From: Notospermus geniculatus
Lineage: Eukaryota > Nemertea > Pilidiophora > Heteronemertea > Lineidae
Direction of reading: 5' to 3'
Assembly (NCBI GenBank): GCA_002633025.1
Contig: NMRB01001225.1
Coordinates: 104,664-168,663, forward strand
Length of the DNA stretch: 64,000 nucleotides
Under the pieces are notes generated by a model. It worked only from the letters and a program-made list of their open reading frames with translations. It was not told the DNA's origin and ran no database searches. Of this stretch, positions 34,514 to 45,729 are shown in pieces. How positions within the stretch are numbered: position 1 is the stretch's first letter; every line of letters starts with the position of its first letter. A program made the translations under genes and the position numbers.

Positions 34514-35966
34514 CCTTAAAATTGATACGGCAATGGTTGTGTGGTTCTACTAAAAACACCTGTCTTTTGAAAACACAACTAATCTCAAATACACTAAGTT
34601 GACCTGAGGCTAAAAGCTTTGGCAGTTCACCTAAATGGGATTTAGTCATATTTTTCACTCTTGAATGACTTGAAAAAACACTGGATTTACTTTCAAAATG
34701 CAGCATGAACTTGGGCTGAGAGCAACAGGTAGGCCTGGTGATAAAGCACTGCCTGGAAAATACTATATAATTCAGTTCCAATTCCATGTGTTAATTTTCA
34801 AGTCTCCTGATTTCTAAATGAGGTATCCAGGTTGGAGGAACTCCTATTGGTGCTGAATAACAAATCAATATGATCTAAGCAACTAATTACTGCTGGGGTA
34901 TTAGATATCAAGTCGGGTGGGAAGAATTAGGTCTGTGTTCAGTGTAAAGTGGATCTGGAACAAACGAAGTTTAGCATTCAGTTCATTAAACTTTGACACT
35001 GTGTGAGGGTAGGTTGTGTGTGAATCGACATTTTTAATCCCTAAGGATAACAGTAATTTGTGGCAGGTACAAACTTCTGTCGGTTGTATTTGTTCCTTTT
35101 CTTTTGCTTTGACAAGTGTTGATCCACTTGGAGTGCCGACAACTCTGCGGCGCTCCTTGCCTTGCACAGTCNTGCCCAGTCTGATTTTTTAGCAGACACA
35201 TGATCACCTGACCTCAGAGTGCGTGCAGGCTGGTAGTAACTGATCAAATCCCTGAGATAATCAGGTGCCAGGCCGTGCAATGCCTTGAAAACGCACATCC
35301 TTAAAATTGATACGGCAATGGTTGTGTGGTTCTACTAAAAACACCTGTCTTTTGAAAACACAACTAATCTCAAATACACTAAGTTGACCTGAGGCTAAAA
35401 GCTTTGGCAGTTCACCTAAATGGGATTTAGTCATATTTTTCACTCTTGAATGACTTGAAAAAACATTGGATTTACTTTCAAAATGCAGCATGAACTTGGG
35501 CTGAGAGCAACAGGTAGGCCTATGATAAAGCACTGCCTGGAAATTATTCAGTTCCAATTCCATGTGTTAATTGTCAAGTCTGGTGCTTTCTAAATGAGGT
35601 GTCCAGGTTGGAGGAACTCCTATTGGTGCTGAATAACAAATCAATATGATCTAAGCAACTAATTACTGCTGGGGTATTAGATATCAAGTCGGGTGGGAAG
35701 AATTAGGTCCGTGTTCAGCGTAAAGTGGATCTGGAGTTTCAAATAAGCAAACGAAGTTTAGCATTCAGTTCATTAAACTTTGACTATCTTTGACACTGTG
35801 AGGGTAGGTTGTATGTGAATCGACATTTTTAATCCCTAAGGATAACAGTAATTTGTGGCAGGTACAAACTTCTGTCGGTTGTATTTGTTCCTTTTCTTTT
35901 GCTTTGACAAGTGTTGATCCACTTGGAGTGCCGACAACTCTGCGGCGCTCCTTGCCTTGCACAGTC
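34388..35966. repeat. 785-bp tandem duplication of LINE remnant, N at the junction
   Basis: Unit 1 (34388-35171) and unit 2 (35173-35966) are nearly identical: both begin TGCCCAGTCTGATTTTTTAG and end CTTGCCTTGCACAGTC. A single N (35172) sits exactly between them. Both contain the KALHGLAPDYL fragment on the minus strand (second copy 35188-35298). The N suggests a merge made during assembly, so copy number may be artificial. Confidence 0.9.
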
Positions 35967-36013
35967 TTTTAAAAAAGCACTTATTGGTTTTAGAAATCAT
36001 GTCTTTGATGAAG

Positions 36014-36460
36014 TGCACTGTGTTTCTTCCACCAATCCGTGGGAACATTACGTTCGGTGAGCGGGATCTTCCTTCAGGGGATCTGATGATGCCACAGCAT
36101 GGCCCTGAGGACTGGCTTTCTACCGACGAACGAATGGAACATGTCCATAACCTACTCTCTTATTCCGAGGATCTCCTCAAGCAAGGATTTTACACATGTA
36201 TGCGAGAAAATTCATGGGATCGGGTGTCTTATGTTTACAAACAGAAATCTCTCTCGGAGTTTATCCCCAAGGATCGGACTGGGGTGTTGCCAGCTATTGT
36301 TAAATGTCGCTGTCAACCTCCCCGGTGCACAATAGATTTTCACACTTGTGGATCACCGCTGCCCAAATGTTGGATACCGACTTTGTTACGAAAGTTAGAG
36401 TCACCGTTGGAGATGAGGGACTTCATTTACAAAGGATTACCAGAAATGAAACGTCTTGTG
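36014..36460 (+). CDS. Large gene, exon 7 (one-base frame break)
   Basis: The first part is open from acceptor GATGAAG|TGC (phase 0; an alternative acceptor is TTTTAG at 36000 region) through ..GPEDWLSTDERMEHVHNLL.. and ..RENSWDRVSYVYKQKSLSEF.. to about 36304. It then continues in another frame, ..FSHLWITAAQMLDTDFVTKV.. to donor CTTGTG|GTAAAT (phase 1). The switch is at GTTAAATGTCG; one extra base there restores the frame and the 3n+1 length needed. The peptide looks like a globular domain, unrecognised. Confidence 0.65.
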
Positions 36461-36629
36461 GTAAATATCAAATTGCATGTTCTTACTTTCTGAAGCAATG
36501 TGATGCCTCCCCTAATTCACCTAGTCTTTCTCACATTGCCAAGCCTGTATCAAAATATTGGAGAGTGTGGAAGTGGTTGATATCTTTGACTTCGATCTCC
36601 ATTTTGGGTTAAAAATTTTCTCCATTTGC

Positions 36630-36870
36630 ATTATTGGCCCAGGTAAGTAGCATTTGGAAGAGGCATGCATCTCCAGCTATACTAAATGTTCCTCTCTTGC
36701 TGTCTTTTGTCCTTGCAAAAAGGTACAAGGTAGGCCTACAAGGCACCACGCCCTTTCCCATGCGACAGACACGAAGCCAAAGTCCACATTAATACCATGG
36801 CACTTGGCTGGATTCGAACCCAATACCTTAGGCTTGCTAAAAGTGGACATAATTATGATAACCATTAGCA
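36630..36870 (-). mobile_element. tRNA-derived SINE (family S1), minus strand
   Basis: GGATTCGAACCC (B-box complement orientation) plus the TTATTGGCCCAGGTAAGTAG tail as in the other S1 copies. Confidence 0.75.
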
Positions 36871-37912
36871 GAAACTTATTGCTCTTTTCATTTTGTATTG
36901 TTGCTAAGTTTCAGATTTTGATGAAGGTACGTTATCGAAAAGAACAGATTTTCTCCAAAAGTGTATCATCGACAAAATGATGTCTCGATGTTCTGAGAGG
37001 CAGTGCCACAATCTGTTGTCTTGTTATTTTATCATCACAAAGTGATGAGCACACCAAAAAAACAATCTAGACTGTTGAATCTTTCGAACGGCATTGTTGA
37101 TGACATCGCTTCTCATTCATTTCACTTGGCAGATCAGACTCAGAAGTGGTGAAAATTGCACAGCATGGAAAACGCCTTTTTGGCCAGTGCTATTCTTCAT
37201 TTACCAGCTCATATCCTCTGCCTTCCGTAACTTGTTGTCAGAGTGGTGTGGATAAATAATCTCCCCATCCCGATCGGAAATAATTATTGACATCCTGAAT
37301 GCGATTTTAATGATCTTTCTCTGTTCTTTCTGTTGACATTGGCATGGCTCGATTGATCGGGAATGCGAGACTCTTGGTCCAGAAGATGCTACTCCCATCT
37401 TTTGTCAGATTTGGGAACCAACAACAGTTGATCCCTCTTTCATTGGGTTTATATCAACGAAGTTGAATTGGGGTGTGATCTGATGTTCAATATGGCTGCC
37501 AGGCGGACATCTTGGATTAGGAGTTCTGGACTGTAATTTTAGAATCTGAATGTCTGTCTGATTGATTTTAATGTCTGAGGCAAATTGTGTTGGATTTGGG
37601 AGGTGCCCTATGATATTGGGCGCAATTCAGTGATCAACATGGCCGCCAGGCGGACATCTTTGATTTCTTTGATTTTCAACTCAGGTCATTTTAGCAACTA
37701 AGTGTAGTACTGCATTCTATGTATTGCTACTGATAGTCCTCAGATATTGATTCACGTCCACTCAGTAAAATGGAGACAAGCCTTTCGGCGACATGGTTCA
37801 TTAGAGGTTGATGAACGGCTGTGGGAAAGTCAGTGTGTGTTCAATGAGTGTGGTGAATAGTCAGGAAAGATCGTCTGTCTCGCAGCACATCATCTGCACG
37901 GACTCATTCGCG

Positions 37913-37987
37913 TGACGTCATCTTATGACGTCACAGTTATCGTGACTGTGACGTCACCGTTATGACGTCACAGTTCTCGTGACGTCA
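37913..37987. promoter_or_regulatory. Cluster of five palindromic CRE sites
   Basis: TGACGTCA occurs at 37913-37920, 37926-37933, 37949-37956, 37963-37970 and 37980-37987. This is the full consensus for CREB/ATF-type bZIP factors. It lies in intron 7 of the large gene; an intronic enhancer or internal promoter is possible, or simply a short satellite-like array. Confidence 0.6.
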
Positions 37988-39034
37988 TATTAAACTTTCG
38001 AATCCTTGGTAACGACAAAAAATGGCGTAGCTGCCATACCCTCGTACGCATGTGCTTCAAGGTAGTTTTTCTCACAAATGATGACAAATACTTGTTATTT
38101 CGGCGTGATCAACGAAAAGAAGCTTTGTTATCAATTGTTGTTATATTTACATATCAAGGGAATGAAATATCTTCTTCAGAAATTAGAGCGGAAACGGCCA
38201 AAAATAGCCTCTTCCAAACTCTCAAATTGCTAATATCTAAAAAAATAGGCCACAATATTTGCCAAATACCACGCAGACACGGGTTTATTATACAAAAATC
38301 ATACCCTACAAATTTCAGCCGGAAAGGTTATACCACAGCTGAGAAAATCCGCGAACATCAACCGTGACAGAAAATCAAGGATGAAAATAATGGTCACTCT
38401 AGTGAACCAAAAAATGTGTCACTCTAGTGTCCCTTTGTATCGCCACGATGGCACTTTTGAACTTCAACGTACGTGCTGTGCTGTGCACTTGATAATGTAT
38501 GTCAACATGTATCTCATTAGTTAACAAAATTATCACTTGCCGCAGGCTTTTTGGCTGAATATGTAATTTTAGGCCATGATATTCCTAAAGTATAATGAAG
38601 AAATCATACTTTGTAGTTCCTAAGTTAAAAGGCCTTCAAATTGAGTGCCTTTCTTCTCCCCCGTTTAGAAATGAAAATCACATTGTGTAGGTGGTATAAA
38701 GGCAGTCTATTTAACTGGAACCTATCAATTGAATTCCATGCTTTTGCCTAGCACTGATTGAATCCTGCTGTTAGTTGGGTACATCAAAATGAAAACAAGA
38801 TAAAAGTACGCCACATATTTAGCACTCCGCGCTCTACCAATCAACCATGTCATCGATAACATGGATTGTTGGGCCTTTCATTTATTGACAACACTTATGA
38901 TCCTTTTGTGTTGAGAAAAAGCGTTTTGGAGTTTCAAGTTGCCCACTGTATTGGCTCTCATTCACTCTCAGTTAGTATCTAATGCCTGACTGTCAAATAG
39001 ACTGAGGTCATTACATTTATACCTGTATCGTTGA

Positions 39035-39225
39035 TTAAAGCGAATCAAAAGCGAAAAAATTTGATTCAGAAATAGAATTTGAAAGGGGACGAATTTTCGG
39101 GAAAAATGTAAACAAACTTCTCCAGAATGTCAACAAAAGAAATTTCCGTGCATTCTAATTGGCTGAATTTTCTGTTTACAAACACCATCCAAATGTAAAC
39201 AAAATCCGCTTTCGATTCGCTTTAA
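39035..39225. mobile_element. Hairpin element, TTAA ends
   Basis: TTAAAGCGAATCAAAAGCG at the left and CGCTTTCGATTCGCTTTAA at the right, with inner TGTAAACAAA words in both halves. Non-coding. Confidence 0.7.
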
Positions 39226-40040
39226 GAAACCTTGGTGCTGCATGCCATGATGTGTGGGGCAAGCCAGCCAGATGAGGGTTTGTGCAACGTATAGCGTTGT
39301 AAATCCAAAGAGAAGATCGACACACAATATGATAAAGTATATAAAGTCAATTTCCAGAATATTTAGCAACTTCTTGTTTACTTCTATGTAAAGGAAGCCT
39401 AATGAATGGAAATGTCATTTTCTTCATTTGAGAGGTGGGGTGTTCCACCTCCTTTTGGTTGGCAGAGGCGTCCACAATAAAGGGAGGTTCTGTACTTTTC
39501 TTCTTGGGGTCAGGCGTGTACTTTCACCATGACATGCAAAATTGTTATAATCCTAATTGGTCATGCAATTCTGCTTCTGCTCATTCTGGCGAGTTCTAAT
39601 CCTTATTGGACATTAATCACCATCCACTGATGAAATGATATTGCTGTTGCTTTGGTGCCAATATACCAATTGTTTGAAAATCCTACCTGTGGTACATCCA
39701 GTCATGAAAATTGATCACAGACAATATTTTGATCAGGTAGCATGGTTCGGGTAGTATTCCATCCACGGTCAACCGTTATTCAAATATTTCTTCTCGTGAT
39801 TGGATTTGTGGAAAAAAATGATAATGAGAAAACATTGCATACACTGGCATGACTGGCCTAAAAGCGATCGTGGGTTAGATCAAAAATAGATAAGAAATAA
39901 TATCTATTTTTGGTTGGGTTGAAATTGACATTAGTCCGAGTTGAGTGATACATGTACATGTACATTGTAATTATTACTAATAAAATATTAGGTGAATTTG
40001 CACCTTGAGTCAAACTGCACTGCAGGCAGAGAGAGAGTTT

Positions 40041-40170
40041 GGTTTTGTTGAGCGCATCCTCCCACAGCAGGGGTTTTTACCTCGCTCCTCTTATCAACTC
40101 TCACAGATGAGCATATGAATTGAAGTGCAGCGAGATGAAAGCCCTGCTGTGGGAGGATGTGTTGAGAGAG
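40041..40170. repeat. Imperfect inverted repeat
   Basis: CATCCTCCCACAGCAGGG near the left end and CCCTGCTGTGGGAGGATG near the right end, with a loop of about 65 bases. Confidence 0.75.
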
Positions 40171-40401
40171 GCGGCAACCTACAAATGGTGGTAAAAAAGG
40201 TGGTAACGTTCAAATGACATATTCATATACTTGTTCATAAACTTGATTATCCTGTCCATTTATATGTGTGTCAGTGATTGAATGACGCATAATTGAACTG
40301 ATTATTGCGGAGCACCAAGGTAAACATTGGCTTTAGGCGGTTCGTTCCACGTCAGAGCCATCTGTACAAACAAAATTAAACTAAAGTTTGGAAAGTTGTC
40401 T

Positions 40402-40557
40402 ATGAACAGATGCGATAATCATTCGCTTTTTTTGTTGCTGTGTTTTATTCTGGTTGCCAAGCCACTCAGTGTAACTTGTCAAGGGTGGCACGATCGTTTG
40501 TGTTGGTTCAATACGACGACACACAAATGGCCTGTAGCTGAAAAAATGCTGATGTAG
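40402..40557 (+). CDS. Possible small secreted peptide ORF (51 aa)
   Basis: From ATG 40402 the frame reads a polar N-terminus, a hydrophobic core (LFLLLCFILVAKPLSV), a plausible signal-peptidase site and a short tail with NTT and one CxxxNTT-type glycosylation site. No splice sites, promoter or homologue are evident. A chance ORF in the intron is at least as likely. Confidence 0.15.
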   Translation: MNRCDNHSLFLLLCFILVAKPLSVTCQGWHDRLCWFNTTTHKWPVAEKMLM

Positions 40558-41642
40558 ATCATGGAATACGAATGAAATGAAAAGTGTGCACTGATTGAAC
40601 GATAGAAGGGAAAGTGTTCCATAGAAAATAAAGTGAACATGTCAAACTGACCACACTGATGGCTAATTCACAGGGTGTCCCAGAAAAAAGTTATCCTGAA
40701 ATGAATGGAATATAACCTTAGCCATGTGCAGCATGAAAGTGACTTGCACTCTCACTTCTGCCTGTTCCAGCATTGGACGATTATTCTTTTTGTCCATCCT
40801 ATTGTGACTGATTTATGCCTTTCCATCACATGTCCAATGCTGATAAACCAGTTATCATGGAGAATCTTTGAGTAATGGAGTAATGTTAATGGTTTGTTGA
40901 ATCTTGGTGAAAAAGTTGTGGGGGCTATAATTTGTAAAGCAAATAAATGGCCTGATCACAAGTTGGAGGTATGGCTAACTGGTGTGACGTTGAAGAATCG
41001 ATGTGTCATTTGCACTTGCTGCTGTTTCAGCATCTGGTCAGAGATTTAACATCATTGATTTGAGTTGATGGCAACATTGCATGTGTTAGCAAGCCTCTTC
41101 TGCCTGTCTGCCCATATCTATTGGTTGTGCTTTTCAGCGTGAGTCCAGGAACTGGCAAGGATGGACTGGAGTCACAAAAGGCCTAAAACTTGTGTGGGCA
41201 TGATTCTTTGCTCGGAATTGGACTCGAATTCATCATGATAATAAAAGTTCCCTGGGAGAATGTTGTTTCACGGACTTTCCCATGAAGTTCTGATTATCTG
41301 AATCCTGCGGCTGGATGCCTTGAAACTAGAATGGAATACATGTACTTCCAAAGCAAGATGCTGGTAAAAATGTCATCATTGTGATTTGGCCGCCAGGTGG
41401 TCTTGCCTGCCATCTAACTTTCGAGATGCATGGTGTGGACGTTCTGCAATACCATTCTGACAAAAATACATGAAATAATTTAATTTCTCTCTGAAAAAGC
41501 TAACGAAACCCGTGACTGCCATGTTCTGGATTGCATTGTTCAAATAATTTATCATGTTGTGGATTACATATTGATTCTGCTATGGATGGTTTACTCATTC
41601 GTGCTTGTGGCATCACTCTGGCTATCCCAAATAGGCCTAAAG

Positions 41643-41713
41643 CCAAGTCTACATATACCAACATGGATTCACCCATCAATCGTGTTGAAGTTGACATAAA
41701 GGAAGAGGTTCAG
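41643..41713 (+). CDS. Large gene, exon 8
   Basis: Acceptor CCTAAAG|CC (phase 1), donor GTTCAG|GTATTT (phase 0). Peptide ..KSTYTNMDSPINRVEVDIKE.. . A nearby acceptor at 41633 (AAATAG|G) would be phase 2 and does not fit exon 7. Confidence 0.6.
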
Positions 41714-42470
41714 GTATTTTGACTATTCAAGTCGGATTTTTTCTATGGGAGATGAGTATTTTCTCAATCTATAGCTCACCTGGGTGAGCTTATACCATAC
41801 TGATTTGTCAGTCGTCGTCATCTGTCATTTATTTTGTCTTCGGAGCTATTTTCTCTCAATTTTACAGACATGTACACCAGTCTCAGCGGTCTTTACAGCA
41901 CTTTCTGCAGTGGTCTGATTCTGAATTCTGCCACCACGGGGCTAAATCCAAACTTTTAACGTGCAATTCACCAAATTCATAAAAATTACATCTAATTAGG
42001 ATACATGATGTATCACCAGGGTTTTTGATTTGACCTCCTTTAGTGTGAAAATGTAAGGCACTTCTGCCTGTGAACTAAATTTCAGCCCAACCAGAATTCA
42101 AATATGGCTACCAGGCAGCCATCTTGAAAATGGACATGGTCCAATTACTTATTGTTACCAGTAGAGGAATGTCACAGTGCCACCTTTTGTGGGTTATTGG
42201 TTTCTTATGTCAAACCTCTTCAGAAGATAAGAGAGAGTGCCTTTTGGTCAGTGTTTGTGTTAATTCAAACCTGTGTGTTAGGTTTTGCCGATGATATAGT
42301 GATTTAAAGTACATTCCAGAATCTCACTAAATAATGCATGACTTGATTTCCCTAGTGGAAATTAGATTTCATTAACATCGCTGTGATGAGGTGGGCTCTC
42401 ATGTTTTCCTTATAGCAATTAGTCGACTTACTCAACCTTTTCCTGAGGTGAAAAAGAATGAGGTCCCTTA

Positions 42471-42532
42471 GACCCCTATTACATAGAAGTATACTGTATA
42501 CGAAAACGCCAGTTAACAAAGGCTAACAAGTT
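42471..42532. mobile_element. Fragment of the ATAGAAGTATAC hairpin family
   Basis: Matches the left end of the element at 43781-44010 (ACATAGAAGTATACTGTATA CGAAAACGCC). Confidence 0.7.
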
Positions 42533-42717
42533 GCTACAACAGTTCATCTCCCTAACCACTTGGGTAAATTACTTCAGAAGACATTCTTTCGTTTCACAGG
42601 GTCAGTGAAGGAAGTTCAGGAACATCTTTGACTTGATTTTTCAGCTGCTATTCCTTTCCCTAATATTCTCTTGGATCTGACATAAATTATGGCATTATTT
42701 GTGCTTGTCTATTTCAG

Positions 42718-42792
42718 AGCCAGAATCCTGTACCATATCTGAGCTTTGTTCAAAATGTTGCTCTGGCTGATCGAGGAGCAAAGGCTGAAATG
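42718..42792 (+). CDS. Large gene, exon 9
   Basis: 25 codons, phase 0 to 0; acceptor CTATTTCAG|AGC, donor GAAATG|GTAATT. Peptide SQNPVPYLSFVQNVALADRG plus AKAEM. Confidence 0.75.
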
Positions 42793-43780
42793 GTAATTGA
42801 CACTCCATTCACCCTGAACCACTTCACTTCGGATGTTTGCGTCATTATGACGTCATGTAGGCTTAGTGCATACCTGGTGCCATATGACATCATGGACCAA
42901 AATTCTAGTCTATCGTACTTCGTAGTGAAGTGGTTTTGATTTCTTGCTTGCAAAAAATACTTAGTTCTTTTTCACAGCATGAACATCATTTTATTCTCTT
43001 CTGCACAAACTGAAAAATGCTTTCATTTTCACAGCATGAACCTGTAATCTGTAGCTGGCTATACGTTTATGAGAATGTATACTGTCCTTTTATGGATTTC
43101 ATCTTTGCTGCAATTTGCACGTCACCCAGTAAAAGTCACCAGACTTATCTCTGTCACTCTCTATATGCACATTCTCAAGGAATGGTTTCAATCACTCTCT
43201 TAACTTATCACATTCAGCATGGTGATCATGACTGTCAGTTCAAATCTCATCTTGGACCAGTTGTCATGTACCACACCCTTAGCCACACTCTCTCACATAA
43301 TTCTGATCAAAAACAACCATGCTGTCATCTCATGCAAAAAGAGGATGAATTGCCCAGTGTTTTCTAGAAGACTTTGCATATGTAGTTTGTGCCTAGCCCT
43401 TCCCAAGTTCCTTTCATCCAGTTCCATTATTTGAATTTAATAGTAGTTTTGTATAGTTGTGACACGCATGCCTGCATGCTCAAGCTGTTACTGAATGCAA
43501 AACCTGTGTAGCTTCAGGGACATTGTTAATGCTTCTTGATGGTTTCCAAAAATTCTCTACTAAATCGAAAAACGATGATACTTAGATGGATAATGTCGGA
43601 TGAGCAGACTTTTTTTTAGGGTAACAACTCATATTGAAAGTAGGTTTCTGTATGCAGTGGTCCGAACTGCAACCATGTTCTGAACATCGAAGATGCCATT
43701 TTCAGTGTCCTTGCGATGAGGAACCAGCACAGCTGTTTATCATGACAGGTAGGCGCTGCGAGCGGACGTACCGGAGACAT

Positions 43781-44010
43781 TTAAGGCCCCTATACATAGA
43801 AGTATACGGTATACGAAAACGCCTGTTAACAAAGGCTTCAAATGGATTCACGACCGTGAAACCATTGTTAACCGCCGTTTTCGTCTACATAGAGGTATAC
43901 GGTATACGAAAACGCCAGTTAACAATGGCTTCACGGTCGCGAATCCTTTGTAAGACCTTTGTTAACCGGCGTTTTCGTATACCGTATACTTCTATGTAAT
44001 CGGGGCCTTA
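43781..44010. mobile_element. Hairpin element, TTA-GGCCCC ends
   Basis: TTAAGGCCCCTATACATAGA at the left and TTCTATGTAATCGGGGCCTTA-type complement at the right. Internally GTATACGGTATACGAAAACG occurs in both arms and again in the middle. Its flanks resemble sequence at 55160-55480, so it may sit within a larger repeat. Confidence 0.85.
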
Positions 44011-44174
44011 CACAGTGCAACATGGAGGGGATGTTGAAGAAAGGTACAACCGCTTGCAGTGCCTCTCACTCCCAGTAATGGTATAGTTCTGCTGGTTCCT
44101 CATTATGATCCCGTGGCATGTCTTGTAGCTTTCTTTGTTAATCTGACACTTTTGTCTATGTGCCTTGCGTGTAG

Positions 44175-44276
44175 GAAGTGATAGAGCGTGACGAGACCGT
44201 TCATCCGTGTGGGCGCTTCCTCTCCCACATGCATGCCAAGAATGTTAGTTTAGGCCCTGCAAGACGGATAGTAAAG
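44175..44276 (+). CDS. Large gene, exon 10
   Basis: 34 codons, phase 0 to 0; acceptor GCGTGTAG|GAA, donor GTAAAG|GTATGT. Peptide begins EVIERDETVHPCGRFLSHMH. Confidence 0.85.
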
Positions 44277-44746
44277 GTATGTCAATTGCATGTTGTTAAT
44301 AGTTCTCACTGGTGGTGGGAATTCTGTGTGTCAACTTCACAGGAAAGCCAGTGAATCCAACATGGCTAACTTTTGTTAGTGCCGAGCCTACAGTTGTTTT
44401 ATTTTCTGAGACTGAGTAGTTGAGAAAAAGTTCAGAAAGAAAAGAAAATATCAAAGATCAAAAAGTCATCGCTTGTGAATTTTTGCAAAGATCAATGTGA
44501 CAGGTAAGTGCTGTGTGTTGGGTGTATTCTGTCCTTGTTTGAAATTGTTCTTTGGAGTGTATAATATGGATGAATTTGACCATGAATGAATTTGTTACAG
44601 CCTATGAGTGACCAAGTTTTTTTCACTGTTTTTGACACGTTCAATGAAGCCTTTTGATTTTTATGCCTACATACGGTTATTCTGAACTTTAAACGAAATG
44701 TGTCATGTGGATAATGTGGTTTTTTAAATCTCCTTCGTGTTTGCAG

Positions 44747-44861
44747 ACTGTGAAAGCCAAAAAGCCTTCGCCCCAGCGAAATGAAGGTACAGGTGATGCC
44801 CATAAAGAAAGGCCTAAAGTTAGAGTGTCATATCCACCATGGCCTCCAAAGAGATCCAAAG
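44747..44861 (+). CDS. Large gene, exon 11
   Basis: Phase 0 to 1; acceptor GTTTGCAG|ACT, donor TCCAAAG|GTAACG. Basic, proline-containing peptide (TVKAKKPSPQRNEG..VRVSYPPWPPKRSK). Confidence 0.85.
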
Positions 44862-44916
44862 GTAACGTAAACATACAGTCGGATGAGCAGGCGCCAGATC
44901 CAAGATGACTCATCTT

Positions 44917-45111
44917 CAGGGGTGTAGCTAGCTAGCTAGCAGAGGGGGGTCTGGGAGCCCTCCCCCAGAAAAAAATTGAACATTTACATCATCTCAAATG
45001 CATTTCCCCACATCTGACTCCACAATAACTTGGCTTGAAGAGGGGAAATGACCTTTAGAGGGAAACAATTTTTTTCCATTTTTGCTCGGGGGCCCGCTAG
45101 CTACGCCCCTG
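44917..45111. mobile_element. MITE with CAGGGG ends and 5-bp target duplication
   Basis: CAGGGGTGTAGCTAGC at the left and GCTAGCTACGCCCCTG at the right; ATCTT flanks both sides (44912-44916, 45112-45116). hAT-like in look; superfamily uncertain. Confidence 0.85.
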
Positions 45112-45282
45112 ATCTTCCAATGTTTCACGGAATATCCTTCCTACCTTTCATTTACATATTGATACATGTATATGAACCTCAGCTCTGCGGTTGCGGTTGT
45201 GGTTCAAATGCCATAATCCGTGTTGTCGTTGGACGTTATAAAGATCTGGAGGAGGTCGTCATTCAAAATTCTTCAATTGCAG

Positions 45283-45453
45283 CCAAGAAAGTAGTCGTTC
45301 CCTCTGCATCAGACAGTCATGTCAACAAAGAACCACCTCCCCCGCCCCCATCACCTCCTAAGTCACCTACACCAGAGCCACCTCAGGAAGCACCTAGAGA
45401 TCCTTCCCTAGATCCCGATGAAGACATGGGGTACAAATCCGGAGACCAAGAAG
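45283..45453 (+). CDS. Large gene, exon 12
   Basis: 57 codons, phase 1 to 1; acceptor CAATTGCAG|CC, donor CAAGAAG|GTTAGT. Proline-rich (EPPPPPPSPPKSPTPEPP), then acidic (DPDEDMGYKSGDQE); probably a flexible linker or SH3-type ligand. Confidence 0.85.
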
Positions 45454-45666
45454 GTTAGTTCATCACACGACGTCATCAGCCTGGTAGAATGTCCTTGTGT
45501 GTTGTGCCTGTGTCCTTGTGTTAGAATCCTAATTGTTACAAATTATATGGAGGTATAGGGATTCGGAGGTGACTTGTGCTGATGTTTCTTCTCTGTGCCA
45601 TTACGTCGTGCCCCCTCACTGGTCACGAGCGGCTTGGGTACAAGAATGCCCACGTGCTGTGCTCAG

Positions 45667-45729
45667 ACACTGGGGCAAAAGGGCAGAAGAAACAAATAAA
45701 GCCAATGGAGAAATATGTACTCAAGAAGG
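45667..45729 (+). CDS. Large gene, candidate exon 12b
   Basis: 63 bases, phase 1 to 1, acceptor TGTGCTCAG|AC, donor AAGAAGG|GTAGAG. Peptide ..TGAKGQKKQIKPMEKYVLKK. It fits between exons 12 and 13 without a phase change. If the donor were not used, the same frame runs on to a stop at 45854, giving an alternative last exon. Confidence 0.4.

Larger units (their letters stand above)
37988..41642. other. Intron 7 remainder
   Basis: Holds a TTAA hairpin element, an imperfect inverted repeat near 40.1 kb and one weak small ORF. No phase-compatible exon was found. Confidence 0.5.

Noticed and set aside
34514-34787. Minus ORF upstream of the LINE motif as a separate gene
   Set aside because: It is the shifted frame of the same LINE remnant and recurs in the tandem copy.
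38050-38367. 105-codon plus ORF
   Set aside because: No splice sites, no codon or motif signal; AT-rich chance frame.
43634-43770. Possible exon (WSELQPCSEHRRCHF..) before a GTAGGC donor
   Set aside because: It would end in phase 1, whereas exons 9 and 10 join in phase 0; the region also resembles the repeat at 55160-55480.
45048-45282. Upstream extension of exon 12 in the same frame
   Set aside because: It runs into the MITE end at 45111; the acceptor at 45283 is strong and phase-correct.
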